A stretch of 64,000 nt of DNA. It comes from Heyndrickxia oleronia. Lineage in GTDB: Bacteria; Bacillota; Bacilli; Bacillales; Bacillaceae_C. A program made the position numbers and the translations under genes. This document shows, piece after piece, positions 35,169 to 44,044 of the stretch. Within the stretch, counting starts at the first letter, position 1. Every line of letters begins with the position of its first letter. The notes under the pieces were generated by a model. The model made no database searches and was not told the origin of the DNA. It saw only the letters and a list, made by a program, of their open reading frames with translations. The DNA lies in contig NZ_CP065424.1 in NCBI RefSeq assembly GCF_017809215.1, positions 4,192,001 to 4,256,000 of the forward strand, read 5' to 3'.

Positions 35169-35522
35169 ATGTCGAATAAACAAGCATTAGATGTCTACCG
35201 AATATTAAAATTGAATGGATTAAAGTTTGAAAATATGTTGAACCAATCTATACAGTCACAACTGAATCAAAAATTCTTTATCCAGACTTTCGGTTCACAT
35301 AATCAAGTAGCAGCTGCAGTTATTCGGAAACTGCAAAATTCGATTGAAACCATTTCGATTCCATTAAACTTTCCTACAAAAAAAGATGTTGCTAATGCAA
35401 CTAAAATCAATATACAAACGGAAGAGAAGGTTGATCTTCTAAACGAAAAAGTAAATGAAATATTACTATCCTTAGAGGAGCTTAAACAATTAACATCGGA
35501 AGGTTTGTCCGAAAATGGGTAA
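35169..35522 (+). CDS. Short PhaR-like PHA synthase subunit
   Basis: 117 residues. The C-terminal half (FPTKKDVANATKINIQTEEKVDLLNEKVNEI) matches the PTKxDVANVAxLxxxxEEKVDxLExKV pattern of class IV PHA synthase subunit PhaR and ends in a coiled coil. Usual PhaR is about 160-200 residues, so the N-terminal half is short and divergent (QALDVYRILKLNGLKFENML). AGAAAGGAG lies upstream. It overlaps the start of phaC by 8 bases, indicating coupled synthesis of two subunits. Confidence 0.72.
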   Translation: MSNKQALDVYRILKLNGLKFENMLNQSIQSQLNQKFFIQTFGSHNQVAAAVIRKLQNSIETISIPLNFPTKKDVANATKINIQTEEKVDLLNEKVNEILLSLEELKQLTSEGLSENG

Positions 35523-36564
35523 TTTACAAAAGAAAATAAGTACCCAAACGACAAAGGAGCTTCAAAGATGGGCGGGCTTTACGAAAGCATTAGTGAATCC
35601 TCCAGTCGATTATGAACGGAATCGTGAAGCTATTTGGAAATTAAATAAAACAACTTTATGGTATTACGAACCTAAAGAAAGAAAATATAATGTCCCGCTA
35701 TTGCTTATTTACTCACTCATTAATCAACCATCTATTCTCGATTTAGGACCTGAAAATAGTTTAATACAGACGTTAATGGATGAGGGTTTTGAAGTTTACC
35801 TTCTCGATTTCGGCGTTCCAGGATATGAGGATAAAGATTCATCCCTCGATGATTACGTGACAAAATATATTCAAAGGGGAGTTCGTCGCGCATTAGCCCA
35901 CTCAGGAGCTAAGGAAATTAGCTTGATGGGTTTCTGCCTAGGTGGAACACTTCTAACAATGTATGCAAGTATAGCTAAGGAGCCTATAAAAAATATCATT
36001 CTTTCCTTAACACCAATTGATTTCAGAAGTTTTCCTAAGTTCGATCAATGGCAAAATTCTCTTGTGAATAAACAAATTGAGGTTGATCCGATATTAGACG
36101 CTATGGGACTCGTTCCCGCCTCTTTTGTAAAAGGTGGAATGAGATTAATAACCTCTCCAGTTTATTATTCTCATTATCTATCACTTCTTAATCGTGGCGC
36201 TGACAGTCAGTATAGGGAAAAATGGGGTCAATTAAACAAATGGACAAATGGACATATCCCAATGACAGGTGCTGCAATGAAGCAAATCGTTAATGATTTA
36301 ATCATTGATAATAAGCTTATTGAGGGCCAATTTGAAATAGATGGATGTCCCGCTTCTTTGTCAAACATATCAGCTAATTTACTTGTAATTGGTTCAAATT
36401 TTGACCAATTAGTTACACGAGATCAGATTACCCCTATTATGGATTTAGTTTCAAGTACAGATAAAACAATTCATCTTCTTAACTCTGGTCATGCAAGCTT
36501 ACCAGAGAATGGTGCCATTCCTTCCTATTTAGCGAATTGGCTTCCTGCTCGCTCAGTTTCATAA
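35515..36564 (+). CDS. phaC: Class III/IV poly(3-hydroxyalkanoate) synthase PhaC
   Basis: 349 residues, class III/IV size. The lipase-like box is GFCLGG with the nucleophile cysteine (near residue 142), the catalytic aspartate is in SNFDQLVT, and the histidine is in NSGHASLP. The N-terminus DYERNREAIWKLNKTTLWYYEP is typical. It polymerises (R)-3-hydroxyacyl-CoA into PHA granules. The ATG overlaps the end of the PhaR-like gene. Usual Bacillus order phaR-phaB-phaC is replaced here by SDR-phaR-phaC. Confidence 0.92.
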   Translation: MGNLQKKISTQTTKELQRWAGFTKALVNPPVDYERNREAIWKLNKTTLWYYEPKERKYNVPLLLIYSLINQPSILDLGPENSLIQTLMDEGFEVYLLDFGVPGYEDKDSSLDDYVTKYIQRGVRRALAHSGAKEISLMGFCLGGTLLTMYASIAKEPIKNIILSLTPIDFRSFPKFDQWQNSLVNKQIEVDPILDAMGLVPASFVKGGMRLITSPVYYSHYLSLLNRGADSQYREKWGQLNKWTNGHIPMTGAAMKQIVNDLIIDNKLIEGQFEIDGCPASLSNISANLLVIGSNFDQLVTRDQITPIMDLVSSTDKTIHLLNSGHASLPENGAIPSYLANWLPARSVS

Positions 36565-36599
36565 TTCGAATTATTTGTTACTAAAAAGGAGGTTGTTCT

Positions 36600-36698
36600 A
36601 TGTTTTACAACTTAGAAGATTATAAGCCACTTAAAAATCATTGTGAACTTATTGGATACTTAGGTTTTGCTGGTTTAATCTTCAACGTCTTTTGTTAA
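36600..36698 (+). CDS. Small ORF downstream of phaC, 32 residues
   Basis: An AAGGAGG site (7-base spacing) precedes ATG 36600. The 32-residue product starts MFYNLEDYKPLKNHCE and ends in a short hydrophobic stretch, LIGYLGFAGLIFNVFC. It overlaps the repeat copy C at its stop codon, so the original gene may have been cut short. It is short, but the ribosome site is unusually good. No family recognised. Confidence 0.5.
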   Translation: MFYNLEDYKPLKNHCELIGYLGFAGLIFNVFC

Positions 36699-36716
36699 GG
36701 CTCATTTCTCAAACAT
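36692..36716 (+). repeat. Dispersed repeat, copy C (partial)
   Basis: About 25 bases matching the left part of copy B (61148-61172) with one substitution, TTGTTAAGGCTCATTTCTC then AAACAT. It covers the stop codon of the 32-residue ORF. Confidence 0.6.
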
Positions 36717-36774
36717 GAATGCCTTTGATAAAATTATTTCACATAATTAATATCCAAACTCCTATTTAAAATTT

Positions 36775-36803
36775 TGTCAGATGCTAATTCTGACATTTTT
36801 TTT
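36775..36803 (+). terminator. Terminator of the PHA operon
   Basis: A 7-bp stem TGTCAGA (36775-36781) with TCTGACA (36789-36795) and eight T. Confidence 0.9.
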
Positions 36804-36969
36804 ATTCTAGCGTTAAGGAAATATTAAGAATACCTATATATACTAATTTAATCCTATTCAATTAACATTGACTTATAAAATGAGTTCATTCGATTCTTAC
36901 AATGGACAAGCTCTCATTCCATTTCCAATTTTTTAATACCTTGATATGATAAAAGCGAGGAGGATTTAT

Positions 36970-37650
36970 ATGCGTATTTTAATTGTAGAAGATAATGTAG
37001 ATTTACTGGATTCAATGAAAATGATTCTCCAAAATGAGTTTACAGTTGAAACTGCAACAGATGGTGAAGATGGATTATTCCTAGCTATGCAAAATATATA
37101 TGATGTCATTTTACTTGATGTGATGTTGCCTGAGATCAATGGATTTGAAATTCTTAAAAAGTTACGTAATGAACATATTATGACCCCCATCCTTTTCGTA
37201 ACTGCTCGTGATGCACTTGAAGACCGCGTATCTGGTTTAGAAATGGGTGGTGATGATTATTTAGTCAAGCCTTTTCAAGCGCCTGAACTGATTGCTAGAA
37301 TTCGAGCATTATTAAGAAGAAGTGGAAATCTCACCATTGATCATACAATAAAATATAGAGGCATAGAGCTATTTGGCAAGGAGCAAGAAATAAAAATTGA
37401 TAGTAATCTTGTAAAATTAACCAATACCCAATACGAGTTACTTGAATATCTCATTCAAAATAGCGGTAAAATTGTTACGAAGGAGCAAATCTTTGATCGG
37501 ATATGGGGATTCGATTCTGATACAACGGATGCTGTTGTCGAGGTCTACATCCATCATCTTAGGAAGAAGCTCGAGCGCTACGGATATCATAAAGATATCC
37601 AAAATGTTCGCGGCATAGGGTATATATTAAAAGCACCTAAGGAGAGCTAA
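36970..37650 (+). CDS. OmpR-family response regulator
   Basis: 226 residues. Receiver domain residues 1-115 with acidic pocket E7/D8, phospho-acceptor D50 in LLDVMLPEINGFE and K99 region (DDYLVKPF). C-terminal winged HTH from about 125 (TNTQYELLEYLIQNSG; EVYIHHLRKKLER; RGIGYIL). ATG at 36970 follows GAGGAGG. Overlaps the kinase gene by one base (TAATG), so the two were transcribed together. Target unknown. Confidence 0.95.
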   Translation: MRILIVEDNVDLLDSMKMILQNEFTVETATDGEDGLFLAMQNIYDVILLDVMLPEINGFEILKKLRNEHIMTPILFVTARDALEDRVSGLEMGGDDYLVKPFQAPELIARIRALLRRSGNLTIDHTIKYRGIELFGKEQEIKIDSNLVKLTNTQYELLEYLIQNSGKIVTKEQIFDRIWGFDSDTTDAVVEVYIHHLRKKLERYGYHKDIQNVRGIGYILKAPKES

Positions 37651-38879
37651 TGTTTAAAAAAACCCGTTTACAACTAACACTCTTAAACTCTTTTGTTTTT
37701 ATTATTCTTATTGCAATATTAGGAACGATCATTTATTCCTTTGTTAATTCCTATATTTATAAGGATGTTGATCATTCTTTGCAAACTTCTATTAAAAGTC
37801 TTGAAAAAGGCAGACCTCTCCCAGGTCCTAGAGGCGAGCCTCAGCAAATTATTTCCTTGCTTATTTGGGATGAAAACGATCAGCTATTGAATGCAAATGA
37901 TCTATTTAATAGTGAATTCATACAGGCGAACCATACAAAATTCATACAAAAGAGATTAAATATATTGGAAGATATTAAGGTAAAAAATACGACCTATCGT
38001 GCCATTTCGGTCAAAGCCCATATCGATAACAAACCTGTTGTTCTTGAGTTTATTCGCAGTACTCAAGTCGAACACCAAGTAATGAATCGTCTTTTAATAA
38101 TTATGATTCTCGGTTGTATAGCCGGAAGTATATTAGCTATAGTAGCTGGATTTCTTCTCGCAGAAAAAGCATTAAAGCCAATCAAGCATGCCTGGGATAA
38201 GCAACAAAGGTTTGTTTCTGATGCATCTCATGAGATAAGAACTCCACTTGCAGTCATCCAATCGAGAAGTGAATTATTGTTGCAGGAACCCAATGCTACT
38301 ATCCAAGAAAAGGCATTAGATATATCAATTGTTTTAAAAGAATGTCGCAGGCTAACAAAGCTCGTAACCAGTTTACTTACATTAGCTAGGTCAGACTCCA
38401 ATGAAATTGAAATAGAGAGAAAGGAATTTCCTCTCGATCAATTACTAAATGATGTTGTAGAACATTATTCAGAACTAGCTTCATTCCAGGGAAAAGAGAT
38501 TATTCTTACATCCAATCCTCCGATTACTTTCTTTGGAGATAAAGATCGGATACACCAATTGATCGTTATCCTATTAGATAATGCGATGAAATATACAAAT
38601 GAAAAAGGAATCATTCAGTTAACATCTTATGAAAATAAAAATGTAGTCGGCATTATTGTTGAAGATAATGGGATTGGAATGAAAAATGAGGAGCTCACGA
38701 AGATTTTCGATCGCTTTTACCAAATAGATTCGTCCCGTACCAAAACGAATAGCCTAGGATTAGGTCTTTCTATTGCATAATGGATAGTCGATAAACATGG
38801 AGGAAAGATAAAAGTAGATAGTACATTCGGTGAAGGAAGCCGGTTTGAACTACAATTTTCAAAAAAGAAACATGTCTAA
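37650..38879 (+). pseudogene. Sensor histidine kinase, interrupted by an in-frame stop near its end
   Basis: The frame encodes two TM segments (about 10-32 and 147-170), a short extracellular loop, the H box SDASHEIRTPLAVIQ, N box LLDNAMKYTNEKG, G1 VEDNGIGM and G2 LGLGLSIA. A TAA at 38778-38780 stops translation after residue 376. Beyond it the same frame continues WIVDKHGG, then VDSTFGEGSRFEL, to a stop at 38877-38879, exactly the normal kinase C-terminus (about 409 codons in all). A single-base change would restore it. The truncated product lacks the last helix and strands of the ATPase domain, so it is probably inactive unless readthrough occurs. Confidence 0.85.
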
Positions 38880-38900
38880 GAAGAATGATACTCAAATAGA

Positions 38901-38947
38901 AAAGGGCCTGACCTTATTTTAGCAATTTTGCTAGAGTCATGCCCTTT
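38901..38947. terminator. Bidirectional terminator between the kinase and GNAT genes
   Basis: AAAGGGC (38901-38907) pairs with GCCCTTT (38941-38947), with inner TGAC/GTCA partial pairing. It lies between convergent genes. Confidence 0.6.
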
Positions 38948-38967
38948 CATTAAACAGATTCTATTAG

Positions 38968-39426
38968 CTATGGTTGGCTTATTTTTAATTCCATAACCAA
39001 CCCCGCTACTATTCCACTATTATCCACTTCACCATTAAGATAAAAACCAAATTTTTCGTATAATGCTTGTGCCGCTTTATTCTCTGGAGATACACTCAAA
39101 TACAAAGTATCACATTGATAGATGCTCTTTATATGTTCAATTACTAAAGGTAAGAATCGTTTCGCATACCCTTTCCCTTGATAATGTTTATCTATCATGA
39201 AACGATCAAGCCATATCCCTTCATGTGATATATTCCCTCCATACATAGCATAGCCAACAATTGTTTCTTTATCATATAGACCTATAGAGTGCCATTCAGG
39301 CTCAAACATCGACTGAGCCAGTGAAAATGAATTACTTTCAATAAATTCCTTCTGGTCTTCTTCTACTGATAAAAGAGCTGTAGAAAGCCAATTCTCAGCT
39401 GTCACCTCTCGAATTCGGAGGTCCAT
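38968..39426 (-). CDS. GNAT family N-acetyltransferase
   Basis: 152 residues. Acetyl-CoA-binding motif A: RFMIDKHYQGKGYAKRFLPLVIEHI (residues about 76-100), with the Q/RxxGxG/A pattern. C-terminal LSVSPENKAAQALYEKFGF is motif B. Resembles spermidine/diamine or BltD-like acetyltransferases, but substrate is not evident. Monocistronic or upstream-linked to the phosphoesterase gene 27 bases away. Confidence 0.85.
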   Translation of the reverse strand: MDLRIREVTAENWLSTALLSVEEDQKEFIESNSFSLAQSMFEPEWHSIGLYDKETIVGYAMYGGNISHEGIWLDRFMIDKHYQGKGYAKRFLPLVIEHIKSIYQCDTLYLSVSPENKAAQALYEKFGFYLNGEVDNSGIVAGLVMELKISQP

Positions 39427-39453
39427 AATTCCATCTCACTTTCCAAACAATTT

Positions 39454-40191
39454 TTATTCATCCTTCCAATTACTTTCCTTACTTTTTACAAAATACTCTC
39501 TATATTGATCATTTTTGATTTCCAAGCAATTCAGCTGATGACCATAAACACAAGCACCATCGATGCCGATTTTCTTATTTCCATAAAAAATATCCGCTTT
39601 ATCATGTAAATTGATTGCTGGTGTATGTCCATGAATAAAGGTTTGATCGAATGGTAGATCCGCTTGAAGAAATGGATCACGAATCCAAACCATTTCATGC
39701 TCATTCGTCATTTTCCAATCATTATGCTCTGGATTAATACCTGCGTGAACAAAAATAATATCGTTTATTTCATAGAATAACGGAAGTTCTTTCATAAAAG
39801 ATATAAGTTCCTCATTTGATTCTATAATTTCCTTTGCCCAAGCTTTATAAGTGGAATCGGAAATGTCATCTAGCCGAACCTGCCCTAAAAAGGAAGTAAT
39901 GGTTTCCTGAGCACCATTTCTAAAATACCTCTCTTTTTGACCAATCGGATCATCCAACCAGTCACAAAACATTTTATCATGATTACCTTTTAACGCTATT
40001 GCATGGTGAACCTCGACTAATTCTTTTACATAGTAGATGACCTCCCTACTATTCTTGCCTCGATCCATATAATCACCTAGTAAAATCAATTGATCTTCAC
40101 TAGAGTTATATTCTACTAAATCTAATAATTCAATAAATTCATCATAGCATCCATGTATATCGCTAATCGCAAGGATTCTGTTCTGTCTCAT
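39454..40191 (-). CDS. Metallophosphoesterase, protein phosphatase/diadenosine-tetraphosphatase-like
   Basis: 245 residues of the calcineurin-type phosphoesterase family. Motifs are in order: SDIHGCYDEF (DxH), GDYMDRG (GDxxDRG), GNHDKMF (GNHE/D), and the distal VHAG and HGHT metal ligands. Closest to bacterial PrpE/ApaH-like phosphatases of PPP type. AAGGGG precedes the ATG. Confidence 0.92.
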   Translation of the reverse strand: MRQNRILAISDIHGCYDEFIELLDLVEYNSSEDQLILLGDYMDRGKNSREVIYYVKELVEVHHAIALKGNHDKMFCDWLDDPIGQKERYFRNGAQETITSFLGQVRLDDISDSTYKAWAKEIIESNEELISFMKELPLFYEINDIIFVHAGINPEHNDWKMTNEHEMVWIRDPFLQADLPFDQTFIHGHTPAINLHDKADIFYGNKKIGIDGACVYGHQLNCLEIKNDQYREYFVKSKESNWKDE

Positions 40192-40342
40192 AAAAATACC
40201 CCTTCTTATCCTTTATGCTTCTATCTTCAATAGTACAACTTTACCGAAGGATATTCTACACATCTGTTTACATTTACCTGCCTATACACTTTTTCATGTT
40301 ATAAATATAATAAAATAAATGTTTTGAAAAGGAATGGTGTCT

Positions 40343-40564
40343 ATGCCTTCTTTTGTAGGGAACTCCCAAATTATTAATGTAGGCGGAGCAGCAACGATTC
40401 AGTACGGGGATACTGCCTTTATTTCACCAAAATCAGCATCAAAAGCAACACACGGTGCAGGAAGTGGGTTAGAAGGTGTCCTTTTTAATAGCATAAGCTT
40501 GTATAGTATCACCAATACATTGGATACTAGTATCGTTGAGCAACCTAGTACTGGAAATAATTAA
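40343..40564 (+). CDS. GerPA/GerPF family spore germination protein
   Basis: 73 residues, the family size. N-terminal MPSFVGNSQIINVGGAATIQYGD, then FISPKSASKATHGAGSG, and GVLFNSISLYSITNTLD match GerPF/GerPA. These small coat proteins are needed for germinant access. ATG at 40343 has AAAGGA 9 bases upstream; an ATG three codons earlier is too close to it. Stand-alone gene with its own terminator, so this is a paralogue outside a gerP operon. Confidence 0.85.
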   Translation: MPSFVGNSQIINVGGAATIQYGDTAFISPKSASKATHGAGSGLEGVLFNSISLYSITNTLDTSIVEQPSTGNN

Positions 40565-40565
40565 T

Positions 40566-40595
40566 AAAGCAGGCGGCCATCCCTCCTGCTTTTTC
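40566..40595 (+). terminator. Terminator of the GerPA-family gene
   Basis: AAAGCAGG (40566-40573) with CCTGCTTT (40585-40592), followed by T residues. Confidence 0.85.
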
Positions 40596-40770
40596 TACAT
40601 ATGTATGATGAATATCTGACAAACTCATTGCCCTATCTAATTTAGTTGAGCCTTAACATTCACTTTTTAATTACATCTTCGCTCCATCTCAAATCAATCT
40701 CAATAAGTTCATATTCAGTTCACAAATTCCTTATATAATACCCATATTATTTCAGAAAGGGATTGATAAG

Positions 40771-42306
40771 ATGGAAAACACCGTTCAAAGTGATAAATCA
40801 CTTTTAACAAATAAAAGTAATAAGTTTTTAGTAATGGTAGGTCTTATTATCGGGTTAATCTTTTCAGAATTAGATGAAACAGTTGTTAATACGGCTATGC
40901 CAACAATTATTCGAGATTTGGGTGGACTCTCCATGTATGGCTGGGTTGCAGGCGTTTATATGTTAGCTTTATCTGCCTTTATGCCGATACTTGGTAAGCT
41001 GGCTGATTTATTTGGCAGGAAAAAAATATATTTAATCTCAATGGCCTTTTTTATTGGCGGATCTATTGTTTGTGGACTTTCCCAATCCATGACAATGCTT
41101 TTGATAGGACGAGGAATTCAAGGAATTGGTGCCGGAGGGTTGATGCCACTTGCAATGACTATTTCCAGCGACTTATTTCCAGTAGAACAACGTGCGAAGG
41201 TTCAAGGTTTTATGGGGCCAATAATGTTCATCCCCATGCTGTTAGGCCCGTTAATGGGAGGATTTTTTGTTGATCAAGTAAGTTGGCATTGGATTTTCTT
41301 TGTTAATATTCCTGTAGGAGTTCTTGCAGCAATTCTATTGGCAAGTGGGTTAAAAGAAACAACAGAGAAGAAAAAAGTCATCATTGACTGGGCAGGAGCT
41401 ATTCTGTTAATTTCTGCGATTATTTCTTTACTCATCACACCCGTATTAATTGAAAATGAGGGATTAACATGGGGTTCACCGACTATTATTAGTCTACTAT
41501 GCTTAGGAACTGTATTAATCGGTCTTTTCATATGGGTTGAATCGAAAGTTAAGGAACCAATCGTCCCACTTCATTTATTCAAAAACCGTAATATTCTAGT
41601 GCTATCTATGATTGTATTTGCTGTTGGCATTGGTCTTATGGGATCATTCGCATCCTTCCCATATTTTGCACAAAATGTACTGGGTCTTACTCCAACAGAG
41701 GCAGGTTATTTAACTCTTCCTATGATGGTCGGAGCTATTCTTTCGGCAATGATCTCAGGATTCTTACTTACTAAAGTTCGCTATCGTGAATTATTTGGAA
41801 TTGCATTTATTATGCCGATTATTGGTTTCTATTTATTTTCACATATGAATATTCACACAACCATTGTACAAATCATTATCTTCTTTTTAATTACCGGACT
41901 TGGACTAGGGGTCATGTTCGGTGGGGATAATTTAATTGTTCAGGAATCTGTTGACAAGGAACATAAAGGAATTGCTTTAGCAACCGTTCCATTATTTCAA
42001 TCGATCGGTGCTACAGTAGGAGTAAGTATTTTCGGTACACTATTGTCTTCAACTCTAACATCAAAACTTGGTACACTAGGCAATAGTCTGCCTAAGAATA
42101 TGTCTGAGCATATGAATAGCCTAGCTGCCGGCGGAATTCCAGATGGACTTTCTCCAGAACTTTTCACAAAAATTAAAACCTTATTTGTTGAATCATTCCA
42201 GCATATCTATTTATATTCATTTGTCATTGCCATTATTGCATTTGTTTTATGTTGGTTTTTGAAAAAAGAAGTTCTTTCATCTAAAGAGGAATCACAAGCC
42301 TCATAA
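40771..42306 (+). CDS. MFS multidrug exporter, DHA2 family (14 TM)
   Basis: 511 residues with fourteen predicted helices. TM1 LIFSELDETVVNTAMPTI (motif D1), motif A GKLADLFGRKK, motif C region GFMGPIMFIPMLLGPLMGG, typical of DHA2 drug:proton antiporters such as Lmr/QacA relatives. AAAGGG precedes the ATG. No regulator gene adjoins it. Substrate not determinable. Confidence 0.93.
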   Translation: MENTVQSDKSLLTNKSNKFLVMVGLIIGLIFSELDETVVNTAMPTIIRDLGGLSMYGWVAGVYMLALSAFMPILGKLADLFGRKKIYLISMAFFIGGSIVCGLSQSMTMLLIGRGIQGIGAGGLMPLAMTISSDLFPVEQRAKVQGFMGPIMFIPMLLGPLMGGFFVDQVSWHWIFFVNIPVGVLAAILLASGLKETTEKKKVIIDWAGAILLISAIISLLITPVLIENEGLTWGSPTIISLLCLGTVLIGLFIWVESKVKEPIVPLHLFKNRNILVLSMIVFAVGIGLMGSFASFPYFAQNVLGLTPTEAGYLTLPMMVGAILSAMISGFLLTKVRYRELFGIAFIMPIIGFYLFSHMNIHTTIVQIIIFFLITGLGLGVMFGGDNLIVQESVDKEHKGIALATVPLFQSIGATVGVSIFGTLLSSTLTSKLGTLGNSLPKNMSEHMNSLAAGGIPDGLSPELFTKIKTLFVESFQHIYLYSFVIAIIAFVLCWFLKKEVLSSKEESQAS

Positions 42307-42322
42307 TTACTCATTGAAAGTA

Positions 42323-42372
42323 GGGTTATCTATTAAAGGGCTATACCCCTTAATAGATAACCCAAATTTTTT
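42323..42372. terminator. Long imperfect palindrome terminator after the DHA2 gene
   Basis: Arms 42323-42340 and 42346-42363 pair with one mismatch around a 5-nt loop, followed by a T run on the plus strand. It lies between the exporter and the convergent anti-sigma gene. Core AAAGGG/CCCCTT resembles other palindromes in the window. Confidence 0.8.
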
Positions 42373-42376
42373 ATCG

Positions 42377-43357
42377 TTAATTCATATTATTTGCCATCAT
42401 CAATAAATCTTCTTTCGTTACTTCTAAAGAATCCGAAGAAATGCTATAAATGATTGTTTCTTTTTCACTCTGCTCAATCCACAGAATCTCCTCATATTCA
42501 CCTGTTGAACTTAGAAACTGATTGGTGTTCTTTATAAAATATGCTTTCTTATTATGCACCATTAGCTTTTCGAAGCTACTGTCCTCGTCAATCGTTGTTT
42601 CAAGCTTTGTGTTTTCATTAATTTTTTTCAACGTAAGATAAATCTTATTTTCTTTGTCATTCTTATAAGTTAATGTAATAGCCGGAAGAATCTGCGGAAT
42701 CTCGTCTAACTTTTCCCAAATCACATTTTTTCTAGTGTCTTTTGCTTCCTGCTTTAATTTATCTAAACGATTAATCATATCAGGTGTAAGACCACCATCT
42801 AATGGATAGCCCGCAAATGCATTTGTGAACGAATAATTGCCTATTTTCATTATTGGTTTCTTATATGAATGAAACATTGAATCTAGCATTTTCAGTCCTT
42901 GTTCATATGTATGAACCTTGATAGGCTTTGAAACGATCATGCCTGGCATTTCTTTAAAGAATGGATGGGCTTCATTTTCAAAATCAGCAAAATAAATAAG
43001 GGCAGCTTCTCCAGGGACAAGGTTTTCCTTCACCTCCGCAATATTGCTTCTAACTTGGTCCTTTGAGATGGTTTTCATCTTAATAATGGTATCCTGTCTC
43101 ACTTCAAGATTTAATGTGTTGCTTTTTGTTTCAAATAAAAGCTTGGAGGTTGCATAACCAAATCCCGCTAAAACAACAAATACGATGGCAAATAGAGCAT
43201 ATCTTGGAAATTTCAGTGGAAAAGAATGATCTTTTCTTTGACTTTTATCGTGATGAGAGTGATATAATGATGCAATATGTTGATCCAATTGTTTTGGGCT
43301 TTTAATTGTATCTGCTTTTTTTCTAAACTCATTTTTTAGCTGATCCTCAAGAAACAT
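42377..43357 (-). CDS. Membrane-anchored anti-sigma factor, probable
   Basis: 326 residues. A basic cytoplasmic N-terminal region of about 50 residues is followed by one TM helix (YALFAIVFVVLAGFGYATSKLLF) and an extracellular domain. Its start overlaps the end of the ECF sigma factor gene by 11 bases, the usual arrangement for co-translated anti-sigma factors. The extracellular domain is not recognised; no ZAS motif is seen, so the binding mode is unknown. Confidence 0.75.
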   Translation of the reverse strand: MFLEDQLKNEFRKKADTIKSPKQLDQHIASLYHSHHDKSQRKDHSFPLKFPRYALFAIVFVVLAGFGYATSKLLFETKSNTLNLEVRQDTIIKMKTISKDQVRSNIAEVKENLVPGEAALIYFADFENEAHPFFKEMPGMIVSKPIKVHTYEQGLKMLDSMFHSYKKPIMKIGNYSFTNAFAGYPLDGGLTPDMINRLDKLKQEAKDTRKNVIWEKLDEIPQILPAITLTYKNDKENKIYLTLKKINENTKLETTIDEDSSFEKLMVHNKKAYFIKNTNQFLSSTGEYEEILWIEQSEKETIIYSISSDSLEVTKEDLLMMANNMN

Positions 43358-43925
43358 GAAACGATTCCCCCTTGACCTTTTTTAAACGTTCGACATACTG
43401 TCTTAATTTCCGTATCGCTTGGTTATGTCTTGATTTTACAGTTCCAATAGGAATACAAAGAATACCTGCAATCTCATCATATGTATAATCATGATAGTAT
43501 CTTAGTACGATAACAGACTTGAGTTTAAAAGAAAGATGTTCAACCCATTGAAGTAACTCCTCATTCTCTTCATTTGCAAGAATCATTTCATCTAAATGCT
43601 GATTGGGTGGTTGAATTTCAAGCTCCTTATATCGATGGAACAGCCTCAACTTCCTCCAACTTTGTCGATTCCAATTATTTACTTGTCTTATAATTAACCC
43701 ATTTATCCATGAATGAAATGGTGATTCAAAATTATACCGTTCAATCGATTTAAACAGCTCAATATACACTTCACTTACTAAATCATTAACATCATCTTTA
43801 TTTGTAGCTAAAAAATAGACCGTCCGATAAACTTTTTGATGTATCTGGTCATAAATGATTTCAAATGCTCGTCTATCCCCCTGAATAAATTTCTTTATCA
43901 AAGCATGAATCTCTTGTTCATTCAC
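43347..43925 (-). CDS. ECF-type RNA polymerase sigma factor
   Basis: 192 residues. Sigma-70 region 2 spans about residues 10-75 (YDQIHQKVYRTVYFLATNKDDVNDLVSEVYIELFKSI) and region 4 spans 125-178 (KLKSVIVLRYYHDYTYDEIAGILCIPIGTVKSRHNQAIRKLRQ). GTG start at 43925 follows a run of six G at 7 bases. Cognate anti-sigma gene overlaps its end. Signal unknown; the target promoter is not evident in the window. Confidence 0.93.
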   Translation of the reverse strand: MNEQEIHALIKKFIQGDRRAFEIIYDQIHQKVYRTVYFLATNKDDVNDLVSEVYIELFKSIERYNFESPFHSWINGLIIRQVNNWNRQSWRKLRLFHRYKELEIQPPNQHLDEMILANEENEELLQWVEHLSFKLKSVIVLRYYHDYTYDEIAGILCIPIGTVKSRHNQAIRKLRQYVERLKKVKGESFHVS

Positions 43926-44044
43926 TATTCATCCCCCCTTTATTGTTTCATTATATATTGGTCTTGAATAAACAAAAGGTTCGATTTTTATTTCTTGGCC
44001 ATATAATTAGGATATAATTGATAAAAATCATTACTGGAGGAAAT

